Assembly (NCBI GenBank): GCA_038521625.1
Contig: JBCBKP010000004.1
Span: forward strand, 62,001-126,000
Direction: 5' to 3'
DNA length: 64,000 nucleotides
DNA from: JBCBKP01 sp038521625
GTDB taxonomy: Bacteria; Planctomycetota; Phycisphaerae; Phycisphaerales; UBA1924
Shown here: piece after piece, positions 30,987-39,321 of the stretch
How the letters are laid out: every line of letters begins with the position of its first letter
Numbering within the stretch: the first letter of the stretch is position 1
Program-made: the position numbers and the translations under genes
Notes under the pieces: generated by a model
Database searches by the model: none
What the model was told of the DNA's origin: nothing
The model's input: only the letters and a program-made list of their open reading frames with translations

Positions 30987-31544
30987 TCAGGCGGCGGCGT
31001 CCTTGATCGAGTTCTCGAGGACGTTCAGCACACGCTCCATGCCGGGCGGGAGCTCGTCCTGGATGGCGCGGACGTGGACCTTCATGGTGTACGTGCGCTC
31101 GGTCTCGCTGCCCTTCTCGTTCTTCTTCTTGTAGGAGTACGAGGCCTTGAGCTTCGCCGAGCCCCAGAGCCAGCTCGCCTTGGCCTCGAGCGACGCCGAG
31201 AAGTCGTGCTGGGACGTCGTCTTGTTGTACTGCGTCGAAGAGATCTTGGCGTTGAAGTCGATCGTCGTCTCTTCGACGCGCAGGAACGGGATCGGGAGGA
31301 TCGTCAGCAGCGGCACCGTCAGCTTGTGCTTGGCCGTGCTCGTCACGCCCTGGTCGTCCTCGACCTCCTTCTCGTAGTTGAACTCGGTGGTGAGGACGTC
31401 GCCGTTGTCATCGAAGCCGACCTGTTTGATGAAGTCGACCGAGGTGAGCGACGACTGAGCCTGGGACGCGACGACCGCGCGGAGCGGTCCGCCGATCATC
31501 GACTCGAAGTCGAGCGAGGCGAGTTCCTGTCCTGGGGTGGGCAT
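30987..31544 (-). CDS. DUF2589 domain protein
   Basis: This is a 185-residue soluble, beta-rich protein. The DUF2589 features are visible in order: an N-terminal helix with SMIGGPLRAVVASQAQSS, a strand region with GDVLTTEFNYEK, the central conserved VPLLTILPIPFLRVEETTID followed by FNAKISS, an AKASWLWGSAKLKASYSY hairpin, and the C-terminal DELPPGMERVLNVLENSI helix. There is no signal peptide. The family is widespread but uncharacterised. It is the first gene of a three-gene operon, with a GAAGGGA site before the ATG. Confidence 0.85.
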   Translation of the reverse strand: MPTPGQELASLDFESMIGGPLRAVVASQAQSSLTSVDFIKQVGFDDNGDVLTTEFNYEKEVEDDQGVTSTAKHKLTVPLLTILPIPFLRVEETTIDFNAKISSTQYNKTTSQHDFSASLEAKASWLWGSAKLKASYSYKKKNEKGSETERTYTMKVHVRAIQDELPPGMERVLNVLENSIKDAAA

Positions 31545-32040
31545 GGTGTTCCCTTCTCTTCTATGTGCGATCCGGAATCAGACGACGAGCCGCGCGATCT
31601 CACCCCGTCGCTCGAGGTGTCGGGCGGCACGGACAACTCGCGGCTCGCGGGTGTCGCGCTCCGCGCACGCGGGCCCCGTCTCGAGACCGGCTCCGGAAGG
31701 GAGCGGAGTCTAATGATCCGCGCCACGTGCTCTAAGGGACAAACGCGCGAGCGCGCGGCACGATCCTCGACCTGAGACGGGCGAATCCCGAGGTGGCGTT
31801 CGGGAGTTACGCCGCTCGTGCGCCCGCGGGTTCCGATCCATCCTCGGCCAGAGCCGGAGCCGATCGGCAGGGCGCACGAGGACTTAGACGCGTCCCACAG
31901 GGAGACACATCGGCCGACCGCGACAACTCGCGCGACCTAAGCGTCGAGCGTCCCGATCACCGAACCGTGTCCGCGCGCTGGCGCGATCACCGCCCAAATA
32001 AGCAGGTATTCGCAACCGAAACAAGGGGCGCGATCGGCCC
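31545..32040. other. Upstream region of the DUF2589 cassette
   Basis: These 496 bases between the end of the PAS-GAF-receiver gene and the DUF2589 start hold no credible gene on either strand. A minus-strand TAGACT at 31707-31712 with TTAGAG 17 bases upstream is a possible promoter for the cassette. The length of the gap suggests control sequences or a small RNA, but I cannot point to one. Confidence 0.45.
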
Positions 32041-33804
32041 TCACTCGGACGCGGCGACGGCCGCGCGGACCTCGTCGAGCATCTGGTCGATCTCGAAGGG
32101 CTTGAAGAGGACCGCCTGGAGGCCCTGCTGGCTCGCCCGGACGATCGAGTGGTGCGGGTCGTAGCCGAATCCGGTCATGAGGATGACCGGGATGTCCGAG
32201 CCGGTGCGCCTTGCGGCGGAGAAGACCTCGTAGCCGTTGCGGTCCGGCATCCGGATGTCGCTGAGCACGACGTCGAACGCCGCGCCCTCGCCCCGCCCGG
32301 CCATGTCGAGAGCATCGATCGCCGTCTGCCCGTTCTCGCACACGACCACGCGGGCGCCCTTGGCGGTCAGGACCTCGCCGATGACCTTCCGGACCTTGAC
32401 CTCGTCGTCGGCGACGAGGATCCGCCGCCCGAGGAGCGCCGGGTCGTGCGTCTTCGCGGCCAGCGCCCGCTCGACGCCGAGCAGCGTCGCCGGCCCCTCG
32501 GCCACGCTGCGGATGCGGCTGCGGATCGAGGCCACGTCCTCCCGGATCCTGGAGAGGTGCTCTGTCGTCTCCGTGTCGCTATTCCCCGCCTCGCGGATGA
32601 GGTCGAGCTCGCGCTCGATGTCCTCCAGCGGCTCGGTGAGCTCGGAGTCGACGCGTCCGCTGACCGTCAGGTTGGTCTCGCAGCGCTCGACGACGAGCAG
32701 GTCGAGCATGTGCAGCGCGAGCGCCACGTGGCGGGCGAAGATCTCGACGAACTGCCGCTCCTCGTCGCTGAATGTGTCAGCCGACTGGCTCTCGACATCC
32801 ATGACCCCGATCACCTTGTCGTGCAGGCGGAGCGGCACGGTCAGGCTCGACTTGGCGCCCTGGAGCCCCGGCAGGAAGTTCTTGTCGCTGTGCGCGTCGC
32901 GGCAGATGTAGGACTGGCCGGTCGCGGCGACGTACCCGCTGATGCCGCTGCCGGAGAGCTCCGGGCTGAGCTCCAGGTCCTGGATCTCCGGCGGCAGCCC
33001 CTCCGAGACGATCAGCTCGAGCCGCTCGCGCTGCTCGTCGATCAGGAAGATGGCGAAGTGGTCGTAGTGCAGGACGTCGCGCGTCAGGCGAACGATCTTC
33101 TGCTCGAGCAGCTGGAGCCGCTGGTAGGTGTTCTTGTCGCGGACCGCATCGGCGTCGAGGCGCACGAGCTCGTACCCGGCGCGATCGATCGCGTGCAGAC
33201 GCGCCGCCGAACGCCTCGTGGAGCTCACGTCGCGAACGACCGCCACCACGCGCTCGGCGCCGTGCAGCTGAGCCAGGTCGGTCGCCGTCTCGCGGTCCGA
33301 TTCCTCCTCCCCGAGATCGCCGTGCGTCGCGCTCCGCTCCGGGGCGGGCGTGATGAACACCTCGAGCCAGACGCCCGCCTCCTCGTCGGAGATCTCGGAT
33401 CGGCAGGAGATCGTCGACTCGCTCGAGAGCTCGCCCCGGTGCGAGAGTGCCTCGGCGGCGTCGCGCATCGTCGCGACGACACGATCCCGGACCGACCGCT
33501 CGAGCGTCGCGAAGAACCGGTTGCTCCAGAGCACGCGCCCGCTGCGGTCCGCCAGGCAGACCCCCTCGCCGATCGCGTTGAGCAGCGCCTCGGCCTGGGT
33601 GTCGCGCGGCGCCGGCTTCGGCGCTCGGGAGGCGTCCCGCACCTCGGCGTCGTACCCCGCGGCTCGGAGGGCGCCCGCGAGGCGATCGAGCCCGGCCGTG
33701 TCGTCGGTCTCCGAGGGAAGCTCGCCGAGAAGCGAGCGCAGCGTCGCCGCGCTGACGGCCTTGCCGCCGATGACCAGAACCTGTTCCGCGGTCCGCGTCG
33801 ACAC
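32041..33804 (-). CDS. PAS-GAF-receiver signalling protein
   Basis: This is a 587-residue cytosolic protein. A PAS-like region at about 75-200 includes LLNAIGEGVCLADRSGRVLW. A GAF domain at about 245-395 includes YDHFAIFLIDEQRERLELIV and GISGYVAATGQSYIC. A coiled-coil linker leads to a C-terminal receiver domain (about 465-585) with ILVADDEVKVRKV, the phospho-acceptor Asp in VVLSDIRMPDRNGYE, and Lys in LFKPFE. No HisKA or ATPase domain is present, so it receives rather than generates phosphate. The GTG at 33804 is chosen because GAGGAGG lies about ten bases upstream; longer frames upstream would run through the divergent promoter. The partner kinase is not nearby. Confidence 0.85.
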   Translation of the reverse strand: MSTRTAEQVLVIGGKAVSAATLRSLLGELPSETDDTAGLDRLAGALRAAGYDAEVRDASRAPKPAPRDTQAEALLNAIGEGVCLADRSGRVLWSNRFFATLERSVRDRVVATMRDAAEALSHRGELSSESTISCRSEISDEEAGVWLEVFITPAPERSATHGDLGEEESDRETATDLAQLHGAERVVAVVRDVSSTRRSAARLHAIDRAGYELVRLDADAVRDKNTYQRLQLLEQKIVRLTRDVLHYDHFAIFLIDEQRERLELIVSEGLPPEIQDLELSPELSGSGISGYVAATGQSYICRDAHSDKNFLPGLQGAKSSLTVPLRLHDKVIGVMDVESQSADTFSDEERQFVEIFARHVALALHMLDLLVVERCETNLTVSGRVDSELTEPLEDIERELDLIREAGNSDTETTEHLSRIREDVASIRSRIRSVAEGPATLLGVERALAAKTHDPALLGRRILVADDEVKVRKVIGEVLTAKGARVVVCENGQTAIDALDMAGRGEGAAFDVVLSDIRMPDRNGYEVFSAARRTGSDIPVILMTGFGYDPHHSIVRASQQGLQAVLFKPFEIDQMLDEVRAAVAASE

Positions 33805-33827
33805 GACCGCCTGCCTCCTCTGACAGA

Positions 33828-33856
33828 AGTGTACAGCCGATCGTTCGCTGTACACT
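33828..33856. promoter_or_regulatory. Palindromic divergent promoter/operator
   Basis: A perfect 9-bp inverted repeat AGTGTACAG / CTGTACACT (33828-33836, 33848-33856) has an 11-base spacer. Each outer arm reads TACACT outward, matching the -10 form seen elsewhere in the window, so it may be a back-to-back promoter pair and an operator at once. It lies between the signalling protein and the ABC operon. Confidence 0.55.
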
Positions 33857-33946
33857 CTCCGTCCTATCGGGCGATGGGACCTCCCGACTGTCGGTAGAAC
33901 CCACGAGATCGAGGAAAGCTTCCTCCGACCCCGATACGGAAGACCC

Positions 33947-34918
33947 GTGGACTCAGGTCCGCCCAAGCCCCCAATGTTCGAGTTCTCCGATCTCAAAAAG
34001 TCATTCGGTCGCGCCCGAGCCGTCCGTGGCGTCTCCGCCGCCCTCGGCCCCGGGCGCCCGACCGGGCTCCTGGGCCCCAACGGGGCCGGGAAGACCACCA
34101 CGATCCGGATGCTGGTGGGCATCCTCGAGCCCGATGCGGGCACGGTCCACCTCGCCGGCCAGCGCCTCTGCTCGAGCGATCCCGCCCCGCGCCGCAAGAT
34201 CGGCTACCTGCCCGAATCCGCCCCGCTGTATCCGGAACTCACCCCGCCCGCGTTCCTTCGGTACCGGGCCCGCCTGTACGGGATCGCGGCCCGGGACCGA
34301 CGCCGGCGGATCGGCGAGGCGATCGAGAACTGCGGGCTCGCGAGCGTCCGCTCGAAGCGCATCGGGACGCTCTCCAAGGGCTTCCGCCAGCGGGTGGGTC
34401 TCGCGGGCGCGATCCTCCACGACCCGCCTGTGCTGGTCCTCGACGAGCCCGCGACGGGCCTCGACCCAGTGCAGAACCAGAGCCTGCGCGACCTTGTCCG
34501 CGGGCTCGCGCGCGAGCGGGTCGTGCTCTTTTCGAGCCACACGCTCCAGGACGTGGAACGCACCTGCGATCGCATCCTGATCATGAGCGAGGGCCGGTTC
34601 ATCGCCGACGGCCCGCCCGCAACCGTCGGGGCGGACGCCGTCCCGGGGGCGTGGCACGTCCGCTGCTCATCCGATCCCGCGCCGCTCATCGGGGCACTCA
34701 CCGGCCACGCCCGCGTCGCGTCCGCCCGGGCGCTCGACCGCGAGCCGCACCGACTTCGCGTCACGCCAATGGACGGGGCAGAGGACCTCGGGCAGATCAT
34801 CGCGACCGAGGCCTCGAAGGCCGGATTGCTGGTCACCGAGCTGGCCGCCGAGGACAGCTCTCTGGAGCAGCGGTTCGCGGCCGTGCTCCGCGCGGACGCC
34901 GAGCGGGGGGACCGATGA
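33947..34918 (+). CDS. ABC transporter ATP-binding protein (GldA-like)
   Basis: This is a 323-residue ATPase subunit. Motifs: Walker A LLGPNGAGKTTTIRML, Q-loop region IGYLPESAPLYPELT, signature LSKGFRQRV, Walker B VLVLDEPATGLD, and switch His in FSSHTLQDV. The C-terminal 100 residues form an extension common in export-type ATPases of this class. It is the first gene of a three-gene operon whose third member is GldG-like, so the unit resembles the GldAFG exporter of Bacteroidota. The GTG start at 33947 has GGAAG upstream; an ATG at 33974 is the alternative. Confidence 0.9.
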   Translation: MDSGPPKPPMFEFSDLKKSFGRARAVRGVSAALGPGRPTGLLGPNGAGKTTTIRMLVGILEPDAGTVHLAGQRLCSSDPAPRRKIGYLPESAPLYPELTPPAFLRYRARLYGIAARDRRRRIGEAIENCGLASVRSKRIGTLSKGFRQRVGLAGAILHDPPVLVLDEPATGLDPVQNQSLRDLVRGLARERVVLFSSHTLQDVERTCDRILIMSEGRFIADGPPATVGADAVPGAWHVRCSSDPAPLIGALTGHARVASARALDREPHRLRVTPMDGAEDLGQIIATEASKAGLLVTELAAEDSSLEQRFAAVLRADAERGDR

Positions 34919-35643
34919 ACGCCGGGGGGGTCATCGCGATCGCCGCCCGCGAGGTCGGCGCGACCTGGAAGACGCCCACCGGCTGGGTGATCAGCGCGCT
35001 CTACACGCTCCTGACCGCCTCGGTCTTCACGCTGACCACGCTGGCGCCCGGCCAGCCCGCCAGTCTCCGGTACTACTTCGCGCCCGCGGCCAGCCTGCTG
35101 CTGCTCGTCGCGCCCGCGCTGTCCATGCGTCTGTTCTCCGAGGAATTCCGGACGGGGACGGCCGAGCCGCTGCGCGCCGCGCCGGTCTCCGACGGGCAGG
35201 TCGTCACCGGCAAACTGCTCGGGGCGCTCGCCTGCCTGGTCCTGATGGTCGCGCCGACGCTCGCGTTCCCGCTGACGCTCTTCGCCCTGGGCGACCCGGC
35301 GCCCGACCCCGGCCCGATGGCGGCCGGCCTGCTCGGCCTCCTGCTGGTCGGCCTGGTGTATGTGAGCCTCGGCGGCTTCGTCTCGTCGCTGACCGACAGC
35401 CAGACTCTTGCGTTCCTCGGGGCTCTGCTCACGCTCCTCGCGATCGAGGCGATCGCCGGCCTGCTCCCGGACCGGGTCCCGGCGCCCTGGGACCGGATCG
35501 CGGCCTCGGTCTCGGTGCGAGGACGGCTCGGCGAGTTCTCACGGGGCGTGATCGACGCGGGCGTCACGATCGTCCTGCTCACGACCTCGGCCTGGCTCGG
35601 CGTCCTCACGTGGATATCGCTCTCCCTCCGGAGGTCGCGATGA
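34915..35643 (+). CDS. ABC transporter permease (GldF-like)
   Basis: This is a 242-residue integral membrane protein with about six helices. The segment APALSMRLFSEEFRTGTAEPLRAAPVS (given in part: RLFSEEFRTGTAEPL) is typical of ABC-2-type permeases of the GldF/NosY kind. ATG at 34915 overlaps the stop of the ATPase gene by four bases (ATGA) and its own stop overlaps the next start in the same way, so the three proteins are translationally coupled. Confidence 0.88.
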   Translation: MNAGGVIAIAAREVGATWKTPTGWVISALYTLLTASVFTLTTLAPGQPASLRYYFAPAASLLLLVAPALSMRLFSEEFRTGTAEPLRAAPVSDGQVVTGKLLGALACLVLMVAPTLAFPLTLFALGDPAPDPGPMAAGLLGLLLVGLVYVSLGGFVSSLTDSQTLAFLGALLTLLAIEAIAGLLPDRVPAPWDRIAASVSVRGRLGEFSRGVIDAGVTIVLLTTSAWLGVLTWISLSLRRSR

Positions 35644-37679
35644 ACACGCGCCGCCTGACCGCTCGGCTCGCCGCGCTGGTGATCGCCATCAGCGCCGCGA
35701 TCGCCGCGATCTCCGTCGCGGCCCTCGGCGAGCGATTCGGCGGGCGACTCGACCTGACGCGGGGCGACGCCCACCGTCTGAGCGGCCGCGGCGCCGCGCT
35801 GCTCGCGGACCTGCGCGACCCGGTCGAGATCGCATTCGCGCTCCGCAGGGGCGGACCCGAAGCGCCCGCCGTGGACCGAGCGCTCGACGCCATCGAGGCG
35901 GTCGCCCGAGACAACGCGTTCGTCCGGCTGACGGTGATCGACCCGGACGACGCGCGCGGGCCCGAACAACTCACCGCCCTCGAGGATCGCCTGCGGGCCA
36001 GAGACGGGGATGCGTACGAACGCGACGTCGCCCTGCTCGCATCCGTAGAGGCCCGGTCCCGGCCGCTGATCGACGCATGCCGGCGGGCCGTCGCCGCGGC
36101 GCCGGGCCCGGACCAGCGGCCGAGCGTCTCGACCGAGCTCGGCACCTGGCAGTCCGCGATCCGCGAGCTCCCGCCGGCATTCCAGCGGCTCGGCGAGCTC
36201 TTCTCCGCGGAAGAGCCGCCGGCCGATCCCGCGGGGCGTGTGCGAGAACTCGCCGGCGTGCTCGAGCTCGTCGCCGAGCAGGCCTCGGTCGTGGCCACCA
36301 ACGCGGCCGGCGAATACGCCCGCGCGGTCCGCGGCATCCGGGACGAGGCCGCGGGGCTGGCGGCCGCGCTCGGTCGCGTGCGGACACCCGACGCCGCGCG
36401 CGTCGCCTCGGCGCTGGAGACCGGCGAGACGGTTCTGGTCATCGGCCCGGCGGGGCGGCCCCGGGCGGTTGCTGCGATCGATCCGAACGAGATCATCCCC
36501 GACGGCCTGACCACCGACCGCCTCGGCGAGATCGGGCCGCGGGCCGAGCGTCTGGTCACGACCGCGATCGCATCGACGACCCGCGGCGACGCCCCGATCG
36601 TCGTGCTGACGCACGCGGAGGCCTCGCCCTTCGCCCCGTCCCTCGGCGGGTTCGTGCGCCTGGCCGACCGGCTCCGTGGGCGCGGCATCGACGTGCAGCG
36701 TTGGCACGTCGACTCCCGGGCGGGCCCGCCGCCACGCGGCTCGCTCGATCCGGACGGCACACGGCCGGTGGTGTATCTCGCATTCTCGCCCGACACGTCC
36801 CAGGGCGGGACGCAGCTCCCTTCGGGCACGCGCGTCGCCTCCGGCGCCGAGAGAGCCGCGCTGCTGGCCTCGAAGCTCCGAGAGCGGCTGGCACGGGGTG
36901 AGGGCGTGCTGCTGACCGGGCGTCCGTCGGTCCTGCCGACATTCGGCGACACCGACCCGCTCGCCGAGCTCTCGGCCGAGTTCGGGATTGACCTTCGTCC
37001 CGGGAGCGCGATCGTGACGCCCGTGACGGTGCAGGGCGCCTCGGGCGTGGCGACGGCGCTCACGTTCACCCCACCGGGCGAACTCGCGCACCCGATCGCG
37101 GGCGCGGTCTCGGGCCTCCCGACCACGCTCGACTGGCCGCTGGTCGCCGCGCCCTCGCAGGCGCCGCCGGAGGGAGTCACCGCCGAGCCGCTGCTGCGCG
37201 TCGAGTCGGACGGGCGCCGATGGGCCGAGTCTCAGTGGCTCGGGGTCTGGCAGGCCGGCCAGGGCGAGAGCCGGCTGATCGGCACGGTCCCGACGTTCGA
37301 CGAAGCCCTCGGCGAGACGCGCGGGCCGTGGACGGTCGCCGCGGCGGGCGAACGCGCCGAATCCACACAGAGCGCCGCCGCCAGACTCGTCGTCGTCGGC
37401 GCGAACAACTGGGCGGCCGACGACTTCTGGTCGACGACCGACACGATCGACGGCCGGCCGGCGCTCGTCTCGCCGGGCAACATCGAGCTGCTCGAGGCCT
37501 CGGTCGAGTGGCTCGCGCGGCGCGACGCCCTGATCGCCGCGAGCGACACGGCCAGACCGATCTCGCTCGTGCGACCCGTCTCAGGCGACACGCTGCGATG
37601 GCTGCGGTGGGGCCTGATGGGCGGTCTGCCCGCGCTCATCCTGCTCGCCGGCGGTCTCTACCGCTTGCTCGGACGCTGA
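35640..37679 (+). CDS. GldG-like ABC auxiliary membrane protein
   Basis: This is a 679-residue protein with one N-terminal transmembrane helix (about 10-32), a very large extracytoplasmic region, and a C-terminal helix (GLMGGLPALILLAGGLYRLLG) at the end. The middle has the GldG/ABC-transport-auxiliary pattern: RLDLTRGDAHRLS just after the first helix, DPVEIAFALRRG, and a late LVVVGANNWAADDFW. The family works with ABC-2 exporters; cargo is unknown. The last 99 bases overlap the end of a convergent gene. Starts by a four-base overlap with the permease gene. Confidence 0.85.
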   Translation: MNTRRLTARLAALVIAISAAIAAISVAALGERFGGRLDLTRGDAHRLSGRGAALLADLRDPVEIAFALRRGGPEAPAVDRALDAIEAVARDNAFVRLTVIDPDDARGPEQLTALEDRLRARDGDAYERDVALLASVEARSRPLIDACRRAVAAAPGPDQRPSVSTELGTWQSAIRELPPAFQRLGELFSAEEPPADPAGRVRELAGVLELVAEQASVVATNAAGEYARAVRGIRDEAAGLAAALGRVRTPDAARVASALETGETVLVIGPAGRPRAVAAIDPNEIIPDGLTTDRLGEIGPRAERLVTTAIASTTRGDAPIVVLTHAEASPFAPSLGGFVRLADRLRGRGIDVQRWHVDSRAGPPPRGSLDPDGTRPVVYLAFSPDTSQGGTQLPSGTRVASGAERAALLASKLRERLARGEGVLLTGRPSVLPTFGDTDPLAELSAEFGIDLRPGSAIVTPVTVQGASGVATALTFTPPGELAHPIAGAVSGLPTTLDWPLVAAPSQAPPEGVTAEPLLRVESDGRRWAESQWLGVWQAGQGESRLIGTVPTFDEALGETRGPWTVAAAGERAESTQSAAARLVVVGANNWAADDFWSTTDTIDGRPALVSPGNIELLEASVEWLARRDALIAASDTARPISLVRPVSGDTLRWLRWGLMGGLPALILLAGGLYRLLGR

Positions 37680-38177
37680 AGACCGGGTCGGGATCACACG
37701 CGGTCCGTCTCCTGTCCGCGGGCCCGCCCGATCGACGCCGGAGCGCCGGTGCACGCGCACGGAGTCCGGCCGATCGCCCCGCCCGCACTCGGGGCAGACG
37801 ACGCGTTCGCCGGTCCCCTCGCCCGGGAGCCCCGAGAGGTCGTAGCCGCAGCCGCCGCACCGGCCCGGCGCGGCGACCTTCGGCAGCAGCGCGATGAAGA
37901 CGGCGACACCGGCGACCAGCGCCGTGTACGGGTACATCATCGAACGGACGACCGCGAGGTCGAGCTCGCCGTTCGTCAGCTTGTACAGCTCGTAGTGGAT
38001 CCAGTTGATGAGCAGCAGGATCCCGACGCCGAGCAGGACCGGCGCGAACGCCTTCGCCGTGCGGCGGGTCTTGGCGGCGAGCCACCAGACCATGACGGCG
38101 TAGAGCGTGAAGAACAGCGGCACGGATGAAACCCCGCCCGTCGGTTCGGGCTGCGGTCGGAATCGGATGCGACGCAC
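37581..38177 (-). CDS. Small membrane protein with CGYDL zinc ribbon
   Basis: This is a 198-residue protein with three hydrophobic helices (PLFFTLYAVMVWWLA, FAPVLLGVGILLLINWI, MYPYTALVAGVAVFIALL) followed by a zinc ribbon CGGCGYDL...CPECG. The last 80 residues are low-complexity and basic, and their coding sequence runs 99 bases into the convergent gldG-like gene. The real protein may have a shorter functional core. GTG at 38177 is used; GTG at 38123 just before the first helix is an alternative. It lies 21 bases after the DUF444 gene and may be the last gene of that operon. Confidence 0.65.
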   Translation of the reverse strand: MRRIRFRPQPEPTGGVSSVPLFFTLYAVMVWWLAAKTRRTAKAFAPVLLGVGILLLINWIHYELYKLTNGELDLAVVRSMMYPYTALVAGVAVFIALLPKVAAPGRCGGCGYDLSGLPGEGTGERVVCPECGRGDRPDSVRVHRRSGVDRAGPRTGDGPRVIPTRSSASEQAVETAGEQDERGQTAHQAPPQPSQRVA

Positions 38178-38198
38178 GGAGGCTGGCCCCGAGCGACG

Positions 38199-39317
38199 TT
38201 AGCGGCCCTGGCGGAAGAACGTCTTCAGCGAGTCGTAGATGTCATCGCGCCGATCGACCCGGCTCGTGATCAGGCGCGGACCCTGGTCGTCGGCGCGCCC
38301 GTCCGGGAACGCCTCGTGGAGCACATTGATGAAGTTCCCGGAGCCGTAGGCCGAGGTGACCTGGCAATACCCGAACATATTCGAGCCCGGGATCAGGTGT
38401 TCTTCGAGAAGTTGGACGCACAGGCGGTTATCGGATTCGGAGGAGTTGTCGCCGTCGGAGAAATGGAACAGGTAGATGTTCCACTCGGTCGGGTCGTAGT
38501 TCTCGTCGAGCAGCTGGCGGCACAGGTGGAAGGCCGAGCTGATCCGCGTCCCGCCGTCCTCTCGGAGCGAGAAGAACGTCTGCTTGTCGACCTCGCCGGC
38601 GCGGACATCGTGCACGATGTACCGCGACTCGATGCCCTCATAGTTCCGGCGCAGCCAGGTGTCGATCCAGAACGCCTCGGCGCGCACGAGCTCCTTCTGC
38701 TCGTCGCCCATCGATCCCGAGACGTCCATCATGTAGACGATCACCGCGTTGGACTGCGGGGCCTTGACCTCGTTCCAAGAGCGGTAGCGGAAGTCGTCGC
38801 GGATCGGGACGATCACCGGGTCATCGGGGTCGTAATCACCCATCGCCAGCTGTCGCTTCAGGGCCTCGCGGTAGCTGCGTTTGAAGTGCCGGAGCGACGA
38901 CGGGCCGACCGGGCGGATGCCCGAGTACTTGTCCTTGACCGACGTGATGCGGTTCGCGCCCTTGGGCTCGATCCTCGGGAGCTCCAGCTCCTCCGCCAGG
39001 ATGTCGGCGAGCTCGTCCAGCGAGACGTCGACCTCCGTGATGTGACGCCCCTCCTCCTCGCCGCCGGCGTTGTCGCCCGAGCCGGGCTGCTGGCCGACGG
39101 TGTCGCCCTCCTCGCCCTCGCCCATGCCGACGCCCGCGGAGTTGTCGCCGTAACGGAACGTCGGGATGTCGATGTCATGGACCGGGATGGAGACGGCCTT
39201 GCGCCCCTCGCGACCGATCAGCTCGCCCTTGGAGAGGAAGCGACGGAGATCCTTGCGGATCTTGCCGCGGACGATCTGGCGGAAGCGTGCGTGATCTTGC
39301 TCGATCTTGCTGACCAT
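38199..39317 (-). CDS. DUF444 (YeaH/YhbH) family protein
   Basis: This is a 372-residue protein of the YeaH/YhbH family. The N-terminal part has DHARFRQIVRGKIRKDLRRF and SIPVHDIDIPTFRYG, then a Gly/Glu-rich disordered tract. The C-terminal half is a VWA-like domain beginning VIVYMMDVSGSMGDEQKEL, with DGGTRISSAFHL and FHFSDGDNSS. In other bacteria it is encoded with the Ser kinase PrkA and SpoVR and linked to starvation responses. Neither partner is in this window. It starts four bases after the flippase-like gene stop. Confidence 0.92.
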   Translation of the reverse strand: MVSKIEQDHARFRQIVRGKIRKDLRRFLSKGELIGREGRKAVSIPVHDIDIPTFRYGDNSAGVGMGEGEEGDTVGQQPGSGDNAGGEEEGRHITEVDVSLDELADILAEELELPRIEPKGANRITSVKDKYSGIRPVGPSSLRHFKRSYREALKRQLAMGDYDPDDPVIVPIRDDFRYRSWNEVKAPQSNAVIVYMMDVSGSMGDEQKELVRAEAFWIDTWLRRNYEGIESRYIVHDVRAGEVDKQTFFSLREDGGTRISSAFHLCRQLLDENYDPTEWNIYLFHFSDGDNSSESDNRLCVQLLEEHLIPGSNMFGYCQVTSAYGSGNFINVLHEAFPDGRADDQGPRLITSRVDRRDDIYDSLKTFFRQGR

Positions 39318-39321
39318 CGGC

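Noticed and set aside
31793..32164. Rightward open frame in the gene-free region
   Set aside because: Overlaps the receiver-domain gene antisense, lacks a ribosome-binding site and has no coding character.
32041..34197. Longer start for the PAS-GAF-receiver gene
   Set aside because: The extra 131 codons run through the palindromic promoter and the start of the ABC gene; GTG at 33804 has a GAGGAGG site.
37636..38085. Alternative minus-strand frame over the zinc-ribbon gene
   Set aside because: It is a shadow of the frame that contains the CxxCGYDL...CPECG ribbon and membrane helices.
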